Positions 1-7,163 of a stretch of 49,350 nt of DNA are shown here, in pieces; within the stretch, counting starts at the first letter, position 1, and every line of letters starts with the position of its first letter. The notes below the pieces were generated by a model. That model was not told where the DNA came from. It ran no database searches and saw only the letters and a program-made list of their open reading frames with translations. This DNA comes from Bacteroidales bacterium (GTDB lineage: Bacteria > Bacteroidota > Bacteroidia > Bacteroidales > UBA3824), in assembly GCA_017541145.1 (NCBI GenBank), contig JAFXZT010000087.1, positions 1 through 49,350 of the forward strand. Direction: 5' to 3'. The translations under genes were made by a program, and so were the position numbers.

Positions 1-49
1 ATTGAAAATTGAAAATTGAAAGTTGAAAGTTGAAAATTGAAAGTTGAAA
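1..49. repeat. Heptanucleotide tandem repeat (RTTGAAA)x7
   Basis: Seven consecutive 7-base units of the form ATTGAAA or GTTGAAA fill the left edge of the window, in the order A,A,A,G,G,A,G. The array may continue to the left. It is non-coding. No repeat of the same kind was seen elsewhere in the window. The rest of the leader up to the first gene (50-244) holds no recognisable gene; it is the downstream region of the minus-strand gene that ends at 245. Confidence 0.85.
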
Positions 50-244
50 ATGTTTTTGCGTTAAAGCGGGAACAACTTCCTTAGGGAAAATAATGGTTGG
101 GGCTGTTTCATAGAATCAGTTTTCATTTTTGATTGTGAACTACAATTATTCTCTTTCATCAAAAATTTTTTCCTCAAGCCACCAAACTAAAACACGGCTT
201 TTTTATGCCTGCGACGGGGCGTAGCCATATTAGTCATGCATAGA

Positions 245-1825
245 TTATCCCACTTTCCACTCATCCACCGTCCTTTTCTCGCTCGAAAAGTTCACTCCGA
301 TTTTCCAAATTTTTCTATTCTCAAACGAGAACTTTTTTGCGTATTCTTTCTCGTCGATTTGGGACAATGCTTCCTCGGCGGATTTGTTGAGTTTGAACTC
401 GAAAATGAAGATTGATTTCGGAGAGAACAATACAAAATCAATGCGTCCGTCAGAGGTACGGATTTCGGTTTGGACGTTGAGTCCGCAGGTGGCGAGAATG
501 GCGTACAGAAGGTTCTGATAATACCATTCAGGCGTGTCGGCAGCGTTGGAATACGGAATTTTGCGCATAAAAACCTGCAACTGTTTTAAGAGGATTTCGG
601 GATTGTCTTCGCGGACGGCATCTACCACAGCACGGCGGAAAAGCGAATTTTCCTTGCCGTTATCTACGATGGCGTATTTACGCATCAATGTATTGAGGAA
701 ACCGAACTTGACTTCGGAGTTCGGGAAGCCAATCTCATATTGGTCGTAATCAGCATCATAACTTTTTATAGAAAGGTATCCGCTCTGGTACAACAACGGA
801 ATTATGTCGGTAACGCGCTCGACTGGCGTGTCAAAGAAATCGCTACTTAGCATCACACTGTCTAAGTCGCTAATTTGCAGATTTTCGTTCTCGCGTAGCA
901 AGGCGAGCAACGACGACGGTGTGGCGGTCTCTATCCAATAATTCTTGAAAATTTTGCTGTCCAACGCTCTCAAAAGACTGTATGGATTGAAAACACCAAC
1001 ATTAGCCACAGAAAAATGATAACCGTCGTAACGCTGTTTTAACCTTGAAATCGCGTCGTCAAACGTGCAGTTTAATTTTTCTGCGAGAGCTTCGACGTGG
1101 GGTGCCAGTTCCTGCCTTACTTCTTGCTCTGTGAATCCGCAGAGGGTCGCATAGTCTTCATATAAACTTATGTCTGTCAGGTTGTTGAGTGTCGAAAAAA
1201 TCGACATTTGGCTCAGTTTGGTGATTCCCGTTATAAACACAAATTTAAGTTTCGGGTCTAAATCTTTAATCGGCGAAAATAGGTTGTTCAAATGCACGCG
1301 CACGGCATCCTGTGTCGGAATATCAGTTACCGTATTGAGCATCAGCGCATCATATTCGTCGATAAGAAGGACAACCTGTTTGCCGGTCTGTTGGTAGGCG
1401 GTTTCGATGATGCTGTTAAGACGAACGTTGAAATTTGTGTCGGTTGTATCCACATCTTTCGATGTTTCCACTTTATCTACAAGTCCGAATTTAAATTCTT
1501 GTTCCGACAAGGTGATTGACACAAATTTTACTATCTCGTCCAACTTGTCTGATTTGCATTTGGCAAACGAAATCTCAACCACAGGATATTGTTCCCATTG
1601 GGTTTCTAGTTTTTCGATTGCAAGACCCTTAAAAAGTTCTTTCCGTCCCTCGAAATACGCCAACAACGTGCTAATAAGCAACGATTTGCCAAACCTACGC
1701 GGGCGTGAAAGAAATATATAGTCTTTCTTGACCAAATCGAATATCAATTCGGTCTTATCGACATAAACCATATCTTTGTTTATGATTTTTTCAAACGTCT
1801 GAATGCCAATAGGTAATGCTCTCAT
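245..1825 (-). CDS. AAA-ATPase-like / PD-(D/E)XK nuclease family protein (copy 1)
   Basis: A 526-residue protein with the two-domain layout of the AAA-ATPase_like (PF09820) plus PD-(D/E)XK_9 (PF08011) family. The N-terminus carries the family start (LPIGIQTFEKII, VYVDKT) and an unusual P-loop, SRPRRFGKS (about residues 40-48). A Walker B-like LLIDEYDAL and a sensor-like FITGITKLS follow. The C-terminal domain has a nuclease-type core: GRID with Asp463, then FEFK with Glu476 and Lys478. Members are abundant in Bacteroidota, Treponema and Fibrobacter; their function is not established. It is the most divergent of three copies here (others at 2579 and 27177). A -7 box, TATCTTTG on the minus strand (1857-1864), supports the chosen start. 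A defence or mobile-element role is only inference. Confidence 0.85.
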   Translation of the reverse strand: MRALPIGIQTFEKIINKDMVYVDKTELIFDLVKKDYIFLSRPRRFGKSLLISTLLAYFEGRKELFKGLAIEKLETQWEQYPVVEISFAKCKSDKLDEIVKFVSITLSEQEFKFGLVDKVETSKDVDTTDTNFNVRLNSIIETAYQQTGKQVVLLIDEYDALMLNTVTDIPTQDAVRVHLNNLFSPIKDLDPKLKFVFITGITKLSQMSIFSTLNNLTDISLYEDYATLCGFTEQEVRQELAPHVEALAEKLNCTFDDAISRLKQRYDGYHFSVANVGVFNPYSLLRALDSKIFKNYWIETATPSSLLALLRENENLQISDLDSVMLSSDFFDTPVERVTDIIPLLYQSGYLSIKSYDADYDQYEIGFPNSEVKFGFLNTLMRKYAIVDNGKENSLFRRAVVDAVREDNPEILLKQLQVFMRKIPYSNAADTPEWYYQNLLYAILATCGLNVQTEIRTSDGRIDFVLFSPKSIFIFEFKLNKSAEEALSQIDEKEYAKKFSFENRKIWKIGVNFSSEKRTVDEWKVG

Positions 1826-1856
1826 AGCGGTAAAAGTTTGCTTTGAACTTCAACCG

Positions 1857-1894
1857 CAAAGATACAATATTTTTGCGAAACAGGACACTGTCCT
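1857..1894 (-). promoter_or_regulatory. Promoter and palindrome upstream of AAA/PD-(D/E)XK copy 1
   Basis: On the minus strand a Bacteroidota -7 box, TATCTTTG, lies at 1857-1864, about 30 bases before the start codon at 1825. The palindrome AGGACACTGTCCT (1882-1894) sits where the -33 element is expected, and no clear TTTG is present there. An operator overlapping the promoter would look like this. Similar half-sites occur at 2265-2323. Confidence 0.5.
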
Positions 1895-1934
1895 ATCCTG
1901 AAAATTTTGTTTTACCTGATATAAAATACTGACA

Positions 1935-2057
1935 ATGAAGAATATATCGCTTGTTTTATCGTCGGGCGGGGCACGAGGCCTTGCCCACATCGGAGTAATC
2001 GACGAATTGGTAGAAAGAGGTTGCAACATCGTTTCGATTGCGGGGGCGTCGATGGTT
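1935..2057 (+). pseudogene. Patatin-like phospholipase, N-terminal fragment
   Basis: The first 40 codons read as the start of a bacterial patatin: [17 protein letters not shown] contains the glycine-rich oxyanion segment, and SIAGASM is the beginning of the GxSxG nucleophile elbow, with Ser39. The frame then continues as VALKVV instead of the expected G-A-L/V and leaves the family. From there on the bases belong to an opposing lipoprotein gene on the other strand. The open frame runs to 2132, but residues after about 41 are antisense of that gene. A patatin is normally several hundred residues long, so this is a remnant without the catalytic Asp and is not expected to be active. Confidence 0.75.
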
Positions 2058-2209
2058 GCGCTGAAAGTGGTATTTTCGGCATTTGAGGATTTTCCGACAG
2101 TGATAATTCGGACTTTCACCGGCGGTTTTTGAACATCTGCCGTCTCGATTTTTGCGCCGCAACCGCAGCACAAAACCGCACAAATGCTTATTACAATGAT
2201 ATTTTTCAT
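2052..2209 (-). pseudogene. RND efflux membrane-fusion lipoprotein (HlyD/AcrA type), N-terminal fragment
   Basis: Starting at the ATG at 2209, the product has a signal peptide ending in LCCGC (a lipobox) and then [16 protein letters not shown] and TTFSATIDA. These match the start of Bacteroidota RND periplasmic adaptor proteins, where PVKV and YSGTIE-like segments open the first beta domain. After about residue 52 the frame becomes antisense to the patatin remnant and all further adaptor domains are missing. The open frame formally extends to 1850 but its tail has no family meaning. No RND pump or outer-membrane channel gene remains nearby. A TTACTTTG box on the minus strand (2237-2244) suggests the promoter survives. 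It is probably non-functional. Confidence 0.7.
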
Positions 2210-2264
2210 CTTACTTTGCTTTAAAAATTTCCGCCGCAAAGTAAATGATATGTTCGCAGAAGTC

Positions 2265-2323
2265 AGTGTTCCAAATATTTAGGATAGTGTTCTTTTTGGA
2301 CGAGAATAGTATTTTAGGACACT
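2265..2323. promoter_or_regulatory. Repeated AGTGTTCC/AGTGTTCT/AGGACACT motifs upstream of the lipoprotein remnant
   Basis: AGTGTTCC (2265-2272) and AGTGTTCT (2286-2293) are direct repeats exactly 21 bases apart, about two helical turns. AGGACACT (2316-2323) is the inverted form. They lie just upstream of the -7 box of the truncated membrane-fusion gene, with the nearest copy near its -33 position. The arrangement resembles a regulator-binding region. No regulator gene is present in the window. Confidence 0.4.
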
Positions 2324-2377
2324 AATAGAGGAAAATGGAATAATAAATTTTATGAAGGAAATATGAGATGATGCCTA

Positions 2378-2436
2378 AAATCTTTCTTTACAAAGAAACT
2401 TTTTGGGGGTATTTTTTTCTTTGTAAAGAAAGATTT
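2378..2436. repeat. Perfect 21-bp inverted repeat
   Basis: Arms at 2378-2398 and 2416-2436 are exact reverse complements, separated by 17 bases that include GGGGG. Each arm contains its own small palindrome (CTTTACAAAG or CTTTGTAAAG). The stem could form a strong hairpin. It is not followed by a clean T-run. It lies in the 339-base gene-free stretch 2240-2578, which otherwise holds only the motif cluster at 2265-2323 and AT-rich sequence. Confidence 0.8.
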
Positions 2437-2578
2437 GTCAAGATTGCGGATAAAAAAAATTATTTCTTCGTGAAATATCCGGGTTTTGCGCTGCCGCCAG
2501 ATTTTTTTTGACGCTGTAACATCGCAATGTATGCGAGATTGTGGAGTGGGAGAGAGAGGTGAAATTTGTTTTCGAGCC

Positions 2579-4120
2579 TTACTCCTTCACCCATTCCTTC
2601 ACCTTCCTTGTTTCTGATGAGAAACTTACGCCAATCTTGTTCAACTTACGACCATCAGCGGAGAAAGGCACGGCGTATTCCTTGCTGTTGATTTGGTCGA
2701 GGGCTTCTTGTGCTGGCGTGTCAAGTTTAAATTCAAAAACGTAAATATTTTGCGGTGTTTTTACAACGGCATCCATACGACCGTCAGAGGTGTTGCGCTC
2801 CACTTCGGTATAAAATCCCAAGAGTTTGAAAATTAGATAAAAGACATTCTGAAAATATTTCTCAGCTTCGCCGACTATTTCGTAACTACTGTCGGCAAGT
2901 AATGCACAAAGGCGTTTCATGAAGCTGTCGATGTCACCGTTTAAAACATCTTCAATAAAATTGGTGATGTCAAAATCGCCGCCGTCTGTCTTCGGAAAAT
3001 TGAAATTCAGAATGAAAGTCGGCAAAGCCTCGCCGATTTCTTTGTTTGGCATAGTGAGTGTGTAGCGTTTCAGAATCGGGTCGTAACTTTTGATTGTCAG
3101 ATAGCCGCTCTGAAACAGCAATGGCACAGGGTCATCGTTGAAATTATCAATTTTTGACAACTGCGACGATGTGCGTTTTACATTGTCAAGATCGGCAAGT
3201 GTCATACTGTGCTTTTTTATAATTTCAGCAAGAAACGACGGAGTGCCGCTCTCAAACCAATATTCCTTGAACTTTTTCTCCTCCAACGCTCTCATCAATC
3301 CAAACGGATTGTAAATATCCTCTGAATCCTCGCTAAAATGGTAGCCTTCGTACCATTTTTTGAGTTCATCATAACATGCCGCTTTTGATATTTTGTTGTA
3401 ATCCGCCATTGACTGAACGTACAAATCCAAATCGTCGTGTATTTCCTTTTCTGTTGCGCCGCAAAGGGTGGAATAATCAAGGGTATTTGAAATATCTTTC
3501 AAGTTGTTGACATCGCTGAAAAGACTCACTTTGCTAAACTTGGTAACGCCCGTGATGAAAGCCATTTTTATTTGTTTGTCGCAAGTCTTCAACACACCGT
3601 AAAATGCTTTCATCTCCTTGCGGATTTTTTCTTGGAGATCGGGAGCGGTTATATTATTTAACAGCGGCTTGTCGTACTCGTCAACAAGGATTACAACTTC
3701 TTTGTTAGTTTGAGCGGCTGCGGCGTTGATAAGTGATTCAAATCTTTCGGAGTTTGATGCCGCGTGAGGATTTCTGCCGAAGATGTCCTCATAGTTTGAT
3801 ATCATAAAATTGATTCGCGATATTACATCTTCAACTGAGTTGTATGTAGAAGCATTGAAATCAAAATGCAGCACTGGATATTTCTCCCACTTGGTCTCCA
3901 ATTTTTCCATCTTGGTTCCTACAAAAAGATTCTTCTGTCCGTCGAAATATTCGTGCAGTGTACTAAGCGTAAGACTTTTACCAAATCTTCTCGGTCGTGA
4001 TAGAAAATAACATGCTTTGGTGTTGGCAAGGTTATATATCATATCGGTTTTGTCAAGATATACAAAACCGCCTTCGATGAGTGAACTGAACGCTTGTATG
4101 CCGATTGGAATCTTTTTCAT
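2579..4120 (-). CDS. AAA-ATPase-like / PD-(D/E)XK nuclease family protein (copy 2)
   Basis: A 513-residue protein of the same family as the gene at 245 and much closer to the one at 27177, with the same length and colinear motifs throughout. The start is MKKIPIGIQAFSSLI, followed by VYLDKTDMIYNLAN, the P-loop SRPRRFGKS, Walker B-like ILVDEYDKPLLNN, and FITGVTKFSKVSLFSDVNN. The C-terminal nuclease-like core has GRMD with Asp450 and VFEFK with Glu463 and Lys465. A -7 box, TAACTTTG on the minus strand at 4144-4151, lies shortly upstream of the start. Molecular function is unknown. ATP-dependent nuclease activity is inferred from the motifs. Confidence 0.85.
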   Translation of the reverse strand: MKKIPIGIQAFSSLIEGGFVYLDKTDMIYNLANTKACYFLSRPRRFGKSLTLSTLHEYFDGQKNLFVGTKMEKLETKWEKYPVLHFDFNASTYNSVEDVISRINFMISNYEDIFGRNPHAASNSERFESLINAAAAQTNKEVVILVDEYDKPLLNNITAPDLQEKIRKEMKAFYGVLKTCDKQIKMAFITGVTKFSKVSLFSDVNNLKDISNTLDYSTLCGATEKEIHDDLDLYVQSMADYNKISKAACYDELKKWYEGYHFSEDSEDIYNPFGLMRALEEKKFKEYWFESGTPSFLAEIIKKHSMTLADLDNVKRTSSQLSKIDNFNDDPVPLLFQSGYLTIKSYDPILKRYTLTMPNKEIGEALPTFILNFNFPKTDGGDFDITNFIEDVLNGDIDSFMKRLCALLADSSYEIVGEAEKYFQNVFYLIFKLLGFYTEVERNTSDGRMDAVVKTPQNIYVFEFKLDTPAQEALDQINSKEYAVPFSADGRKLNKIGVSFSSETRKVKEWVKE

Positions 4121-4143
4121 AGTCGTGCTGTTTTATGACAACG

Positions 4144-4151
4144 CAAAGTTA
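4144..4151 (-). promoter_or_regulatory. -7 promoter box for AAA/PD-(D/E)XK copy 2
   Basis: On the minus strand the sequence reads TAACTTTG, a perfect match to TAnnTTTG, 23 bases upstream of the start codon at 4120. A clear TTTG at the -33 position is not visible; GGTTTCG is the closest sequence. Confidence 0.5.
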
Positions 4152-4290
4152 CAAAAAAAATATCGAAACCTACATAAAAATTAAAGATTCCCGTTTTTTG
4201 TTTTGAAAACCGTACATCCCCGATTTAAGAAAATGATGTATATTTGCGACTGTTAATTTCTTAAAATATTAAAATTTTCTAAAAAAGTCA

Positions 4291-4298
4291 TATCTTTG
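4291..4298 (+). promoter_or_regulatory. -7 promoter box upstream of the GldM-like fragment
   Basis: TATCTTTG matches the Bacteroidota -7 consensus. A second candidate, TATATTTG, is at 4239-4246. Either could drive the small genes at 4356 and 4614. Neither has a clear -33 TTTG at the right spacing. Confidence 0.4.
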
Positions 4299-4355
4299 TC
4301 GTTGAATTCTTAAACTTAAATTTTTAGTTGCAATGAAAGAATAGTAAGTGCGGAA

Positions 4356-4589
4356 ATGGTTGACTTTGATTGTGATGTTAAATTTACTATAATGAAGTTT
4401 ACTTTAAATGCTTGTATTAATGGATTTTTACAGTCAGAGGAAAGCTTATCCGGTAATTTTACAAAACAGCAATTAAAGTTGATTTCTCAAGTGAAACCCG
4501 GCGGTACTGTTATAATTAGTGATATCAAGGCAAAAGGTACTGACGGTACTACACGTGATCTTGGCTCGTTAAGTTTTATATTAAAATAA
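4356..4589 (+). CDS. Orphan GldM C-terminal domain-like protein
   Basis: A 77-residue product that reads like the extreme C-terminus of the gliding/type IX secretion protein GldM: an alternating beta segment (DFDCDVKFTIMKFTLNA), then FTKQQLKLISQVKPG, then DIKAKGTDGTTRDLGSLSF. Full GldM is about 500 residues with a transmembrane helix and several periplasmic domains, none of which is present. The same frame stays open upstream to 4320 (reading ERIVSAE before the ATG), so homology extends beyond the ATG, while the upstream ATG at 4333 hits a stop after three codons. It may be a degraded GldM paralogue or a mobile single domain. No gldK, gldL or gldN is nearby. Expression is uncertain. Confidence 0.6.
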   Translation: MVDFDCDVKFTIMKFTLNACINGFLQSEESLSGNFTKQQLKLISQVKPGGTVIISDIKAKGTDGTTRDLGSLSFILK

Positions 4590-4613
4590 TAATCTCTAAA
4601 AAATTCAACAAAA

Positions 4614-4850
4614 ATGGGAAAATTCAATATTTTAAAACATTTTAAAATTTCCGGTGTCGATGTTTTGAAACATGTCGCAAGAATTGTTGTTTGGCTTGTT
4701 TTGCTTTTTCTTTTTAAACAATTTTTCCCGATGCATTTGCTTCCGAAAGATTTTTTGTTTCAAACTGCAATTTATATGTTGTTGTATGTACTTGGAAGTT
4801 TGATTATTGAACCTTTTTTCAAAAAACTGAAGGATAAAATTGATAAGTAA
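4614..4850 (+). CDS. Small two-helix membrane protein
   Basis: A 78-residue product with two predicted membrane segments, about residues 22-40 (ARIVVWLVLLFLFKQFF) and 50-67 (FQTAIYMLLYVLGSLII), and a basic C-terminal tail (KKLKDKIDK). It starts 24 bases after the GldM-like fragment and lies 27 bases before the lipoprotein gene at 4878, so the three may be co-transcribed. No family was recognised. Confidence 0.6.
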   Translation: MGKFNILKHFKISGVDVLKHVARIVVWLVLLFLFKQFFPMHLLPKDFLFQTAIYMLLYVLGSLIIEPFFKKLKDKIDK

Positions 4851-4877
4851 TTTTTTGTTGTTTGATTTGTAAATGAT

Positions 4878-5795
4878 ATGAAAATCAAAAAGATAGTGAA
4901 TTTATGTTTGGTCGGGACATTGTTTTTGATTGTTTCTTGTAAAAAAAATTCTGATGATGATTTTATTCCAAAAGTTGTTGAAGAATCAAAAGATACAGTT
5001 AAATTGTCAGAGGAAAAATTACAAAATCAATCCGAACCAGAAAAAGTCGAAGACGAACCTGTTCCCGAACCGACAAAACCTGAAGACGAACCTGTTCCCG
5101 AACCGACAAAACCGGAAGACGAACCTGTTCTCGAACCCGAAAAAGTTGAAGAAGAATCAACCACTGAACACGATGAGGATTTTTCGTATGTCGATTTTGA
5201 ACTTTCAGACGGTTTGTTGTGGGCTACATGCAATGTCGGAGCAAAAACACCCGTTGAAGTTGGCGATTATTTTGCTTGGGGTGACGTAGAGCCGAAAGAT
5301 ACTTATGTTTGGGAAAACTGTTCGTATTATGACAAAGAACACGATTCATGGACAAAATATAATTCTAAAGGTGTAACTCTTGATTTGGAGGATGATGCAG
5401 CTCATCATGTAATGGGCGGGGATTGGCGAATGCCTACTATTGATGAATGGCAAACTCTTTATGAAGAATGTTATTGGTGTTTTGAGAGTGATTATTATGG
5501 AAAAATCGGATATGTTGTTTACAAATCGAAGGATTCAAGAGATAAAAAAACGGAAAATAAATCCGGTAAAAAATATTCTTATCTTTCTGATACACATATT
5601 TTTCTTCCTGTAGGTCAATATATGGACGGTAAAAATTTGTGTCAAGGAAGTTACGGTTTTTATTGGTCGAGTTCGTCAACTGTTTATTCTTTTACGCCTT
5701 GCAATTTTTCTTATTATTATGATTTTGTCAGCACAGGATTTTATAAATATCGCTGTTACGGTATGCCGATTAGAGCGGTAAAAAGTAAGTCATAA
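4878..5795 (+). CDS. FISUMP-type lipoprotein with acidic proline-rich repeats
   Basis: A 305-residue lipoprotein. The signal peptide ends at Cys21 (FLIVSC). A low-complexity linker from about residue 50 to 95 contains 11-residue repeats of the type EDEPVPEPTKP, encoded by near-identical 33-base repeats. The C-terminal 200 residues form a Fibrobacter succinogenes major paralogous (FISUMP) domain: LSDGLLWATCNVGA, YFAWGDVEPK, GGDWRMPTIDEWQ, FLPVGQY, YWSSSS and a final PIRAVK. Such proteins are surface or periplasmic proteins of unknown ligand, common in Bacteroidales. The linker repeats probably span the envelope or vary in length. It is the last gene of the small plus-strand group, ending at the hairpin at 5806. 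Confidence 0.8.
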   Translation: MKIKKIVNLCLVGTLFLIVSCKKNSDDDFIPKVVEESKDTVKLSEEKLQNQSEPEKVEDEPVPEPTKPEDEPVPEPTKPEDEPVLEPEKVEEESTTEHDEDFSYVDFELSDGLLWATCNVGAKTPVEVGDYFAWGDVEPKDTYVWENCSYYDKEHDSWTKYNSKGVTLDLEDDAAHHVMGGDWRMPTIDEWQTLYEECYWCFESDYYGKIGYVVYKSKDSRDKKTENKSGKKYSYLSDTHIFLPVGQYMDGKNLCQGSYGFYWSSSSTVYSFTPCNFSYYYDFVSTGFYKYRCYGMPIRAVKSKS

Positions 5796-5805
5796 TTTAC
5801 AAAAA

Positions 5806-5854
5806 AACGGAAAGTTCTGAAAATGATGTTTCAGTGCTTTCCGTTGTTTTTTTT
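5806..5854. terminator. Bidirectional rho-independent terminator
   Basis: Arms AACGGAAAG (5806-5814) and CTTTCCGTT (5837-5845) enclose a second short stem (CTGAAA/TTTCAG) and are followed by a T-run on the plus strand and preceded by an A-run. It lies between the convergent FISUMP lipoprotein gene and amidase gene and can serve both. Confidence 0.85.
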
Positions 5855-5864
5855 ATTGATTTTT

Positions 5865-7016
5865 TTACTTATCGCCTAAAACTTTTTTGGCGGTAGCTAC
5901 GTCAATTCTTTTTCCGTTTTGAACCGCAATTACAAATGCGTCAGAAATTTTTTCCCTTGTTTTTTTCTGGATATTTGTAATTTCTGACATCTTTTGAGTT
6001 TTGCCTACGGTGTAAATATATTTGTTGTCAATAAAATTTTCCTTTACTTCGAGACCTTTGAAAATCTTGCTGGAGAGCGGAATTTTTTCTTTTGACCATT
6101 TTACTTGCACCATGAAATAAATATTGCTGTCGGATTTCGCGGTATTATTTTCAGTTTTAGTATTGTTTTGTGACTTGTTTTCTTGTTTTGTTGTAACATT
6201 TGGAGTAGAATTTTGCGGTTTGGATTCTACCATTGTAACAACCGGTTCGCTAACGTGTTCTTTTTCAATCTCGTTTTTGTAGGCTTTTACAGCGCGATAA
6301 ATTGCTGATGCCAAATAGACTTTTCCATCTTCCGACGCCATGTATTTTTCCTCGTTAGCATTGCTGATAAAACCGCATTCAATCAAAACAGCCGGCATTT
6401 GAGCCCGCCAAAGCACTGCAAAATTTGCTTCTTTTACGCCTCGGTCTTTTCGCCCGTAATTTTTTTTGAGTATTGATTGAAGTATTTCCGCGAATTGTAT
6501 ACTTTGTTTTTTGTGTACATATTGTAAAGTATTCAGCGTAATAATATCCAAAGGTTTAATACTGTCTTTATTGAATTCACCGCCGTTTTCCTGAAGCGTG
6601 AGGGCGAGATTCAGGTTATCGTCTTTGCGACCTTGACCTACCACATAAGTTGATGCGCCTTGGATTCCTTTGTATTCACAAGAATTGATATGTATCGAAA
6701 TAAACAAATCAGCATGATTTTCATTTGCAAAGTCCGGTCGTTTGCCCAATTCTACAAAAACATCGGTTTCGCGTGTGTAAATCACTTCTACGCCCGGAAG
6801 ATTATTTTTGATGTATTCACCGGCTTTTAATGCAATTGATAAACATAAATCTTTTTCTTTAGAAATTTTTCCTATAGCTCCGGGGTCTTTGCCTCCGTGT
6901 CCTGCATCGATGCAAACAATCTTTAAAGAATCATTTCCTTTTTGTGAATATGTTGCTGTAATACAATTGATTATTATAAGTAGTGTAAGTAGTGGTATCT
7001 TTAAAAACCGTGTCAT
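5865..7016 (-). CDS. N-acetylmuramoyl-L-alanine amidase (Amidase_3) with SPOR-like C-terminus
   Basis: A 383-residue secreted zinc amidase that would cleave the bond between MurNAc and L-Ala in peptidoglycan. An N-terminal signal peptide (LLTLLIIINCITATYSQ) is followed by the Amidase_3 fold: CIDAGHGGKDPGA gives the first zinc His, the KEKDL helix supplies the Glu ligand, LFISIHINSC gives the second His, and AVLIECGFISNANEE carries the catalytic Glu. After an Asn/Thr-rich linker (about 265-295) comes a C-terminal segment resembling the SPOR-like tail of Bacteroidota amidases (VKENFIDNKYIYTVGKTQ). It is divergent from the lptD-like gene, an arrangement seen in other Bacteroidota. Confidence 0.9.
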   Translation of the reverse strand: MTRFLKIPLLTLLIIINCITATYSQKGNDSLKIVCIDAGHGGKDPGAIGKISKEKDLCLSIALKAGEYIKNNLPGVEVIYTRETDVFVELGKRPDFANENHADLFISIHINSCEYKGIQGASTYVVGQGRKDDNLNLALTLQENGGEFNKDSIKPLDIITLNTLQYVHKKQSIQFAEILQSILKKNYGRKDRGVKEANFAVLWRAQMPAVLIECGFISNANEEKYMASEDGKVYLASAIYRAVKAYKNEIEKEHVSEPVVTMVESKPQNSTPNVTTKQENKSQNNTKTENNTAKSDSNIYFMVQVKWSKEKIPLSSKIFKGLEVKENFIDNKYIYTVGKTQKMSEITNIQKKTREKISDAFVIAVQNGKRIDVATAKKVLGDK

Positions 7017-7097
7017 AATTTTGTTTAATGTTCCTTAATAATATTATAAATTTTGAAATATCATTTGTAATTTGATGCCAAAATTTTAAATTTTTTA

Positions 7098-7105
7098 TAA
7101 TTTTG
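7098..7105 (+). promoter_or_regulatory. -7 promoter box for the LptD gene
   Basis: TAATTTTG followed by CGC matches the Bacteroidota -7 consensus. Transcription would begin near 7112, downstream of the earliest in-frame TTG at 7110. That argues for a later start codon in the LptD gene. Confidence 0.55.
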
Positions 7106-7163
7106 CGCTTTGAATTTTAACAATGCAAAGTTAAAGCCATTAACCTTAAAATTGGCAATTTTC

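Noticed and set aside
1..49. CRISPR-like repeats
   Set aside because: The units are 7 bases without spacers, and no cas gene is present.
2378..2436. Insertion-sequence ends
   Set aside because: The 17-base interior is too short to hold a transposase, and no target duplication is visible; it is kept as an inverted repeat only.
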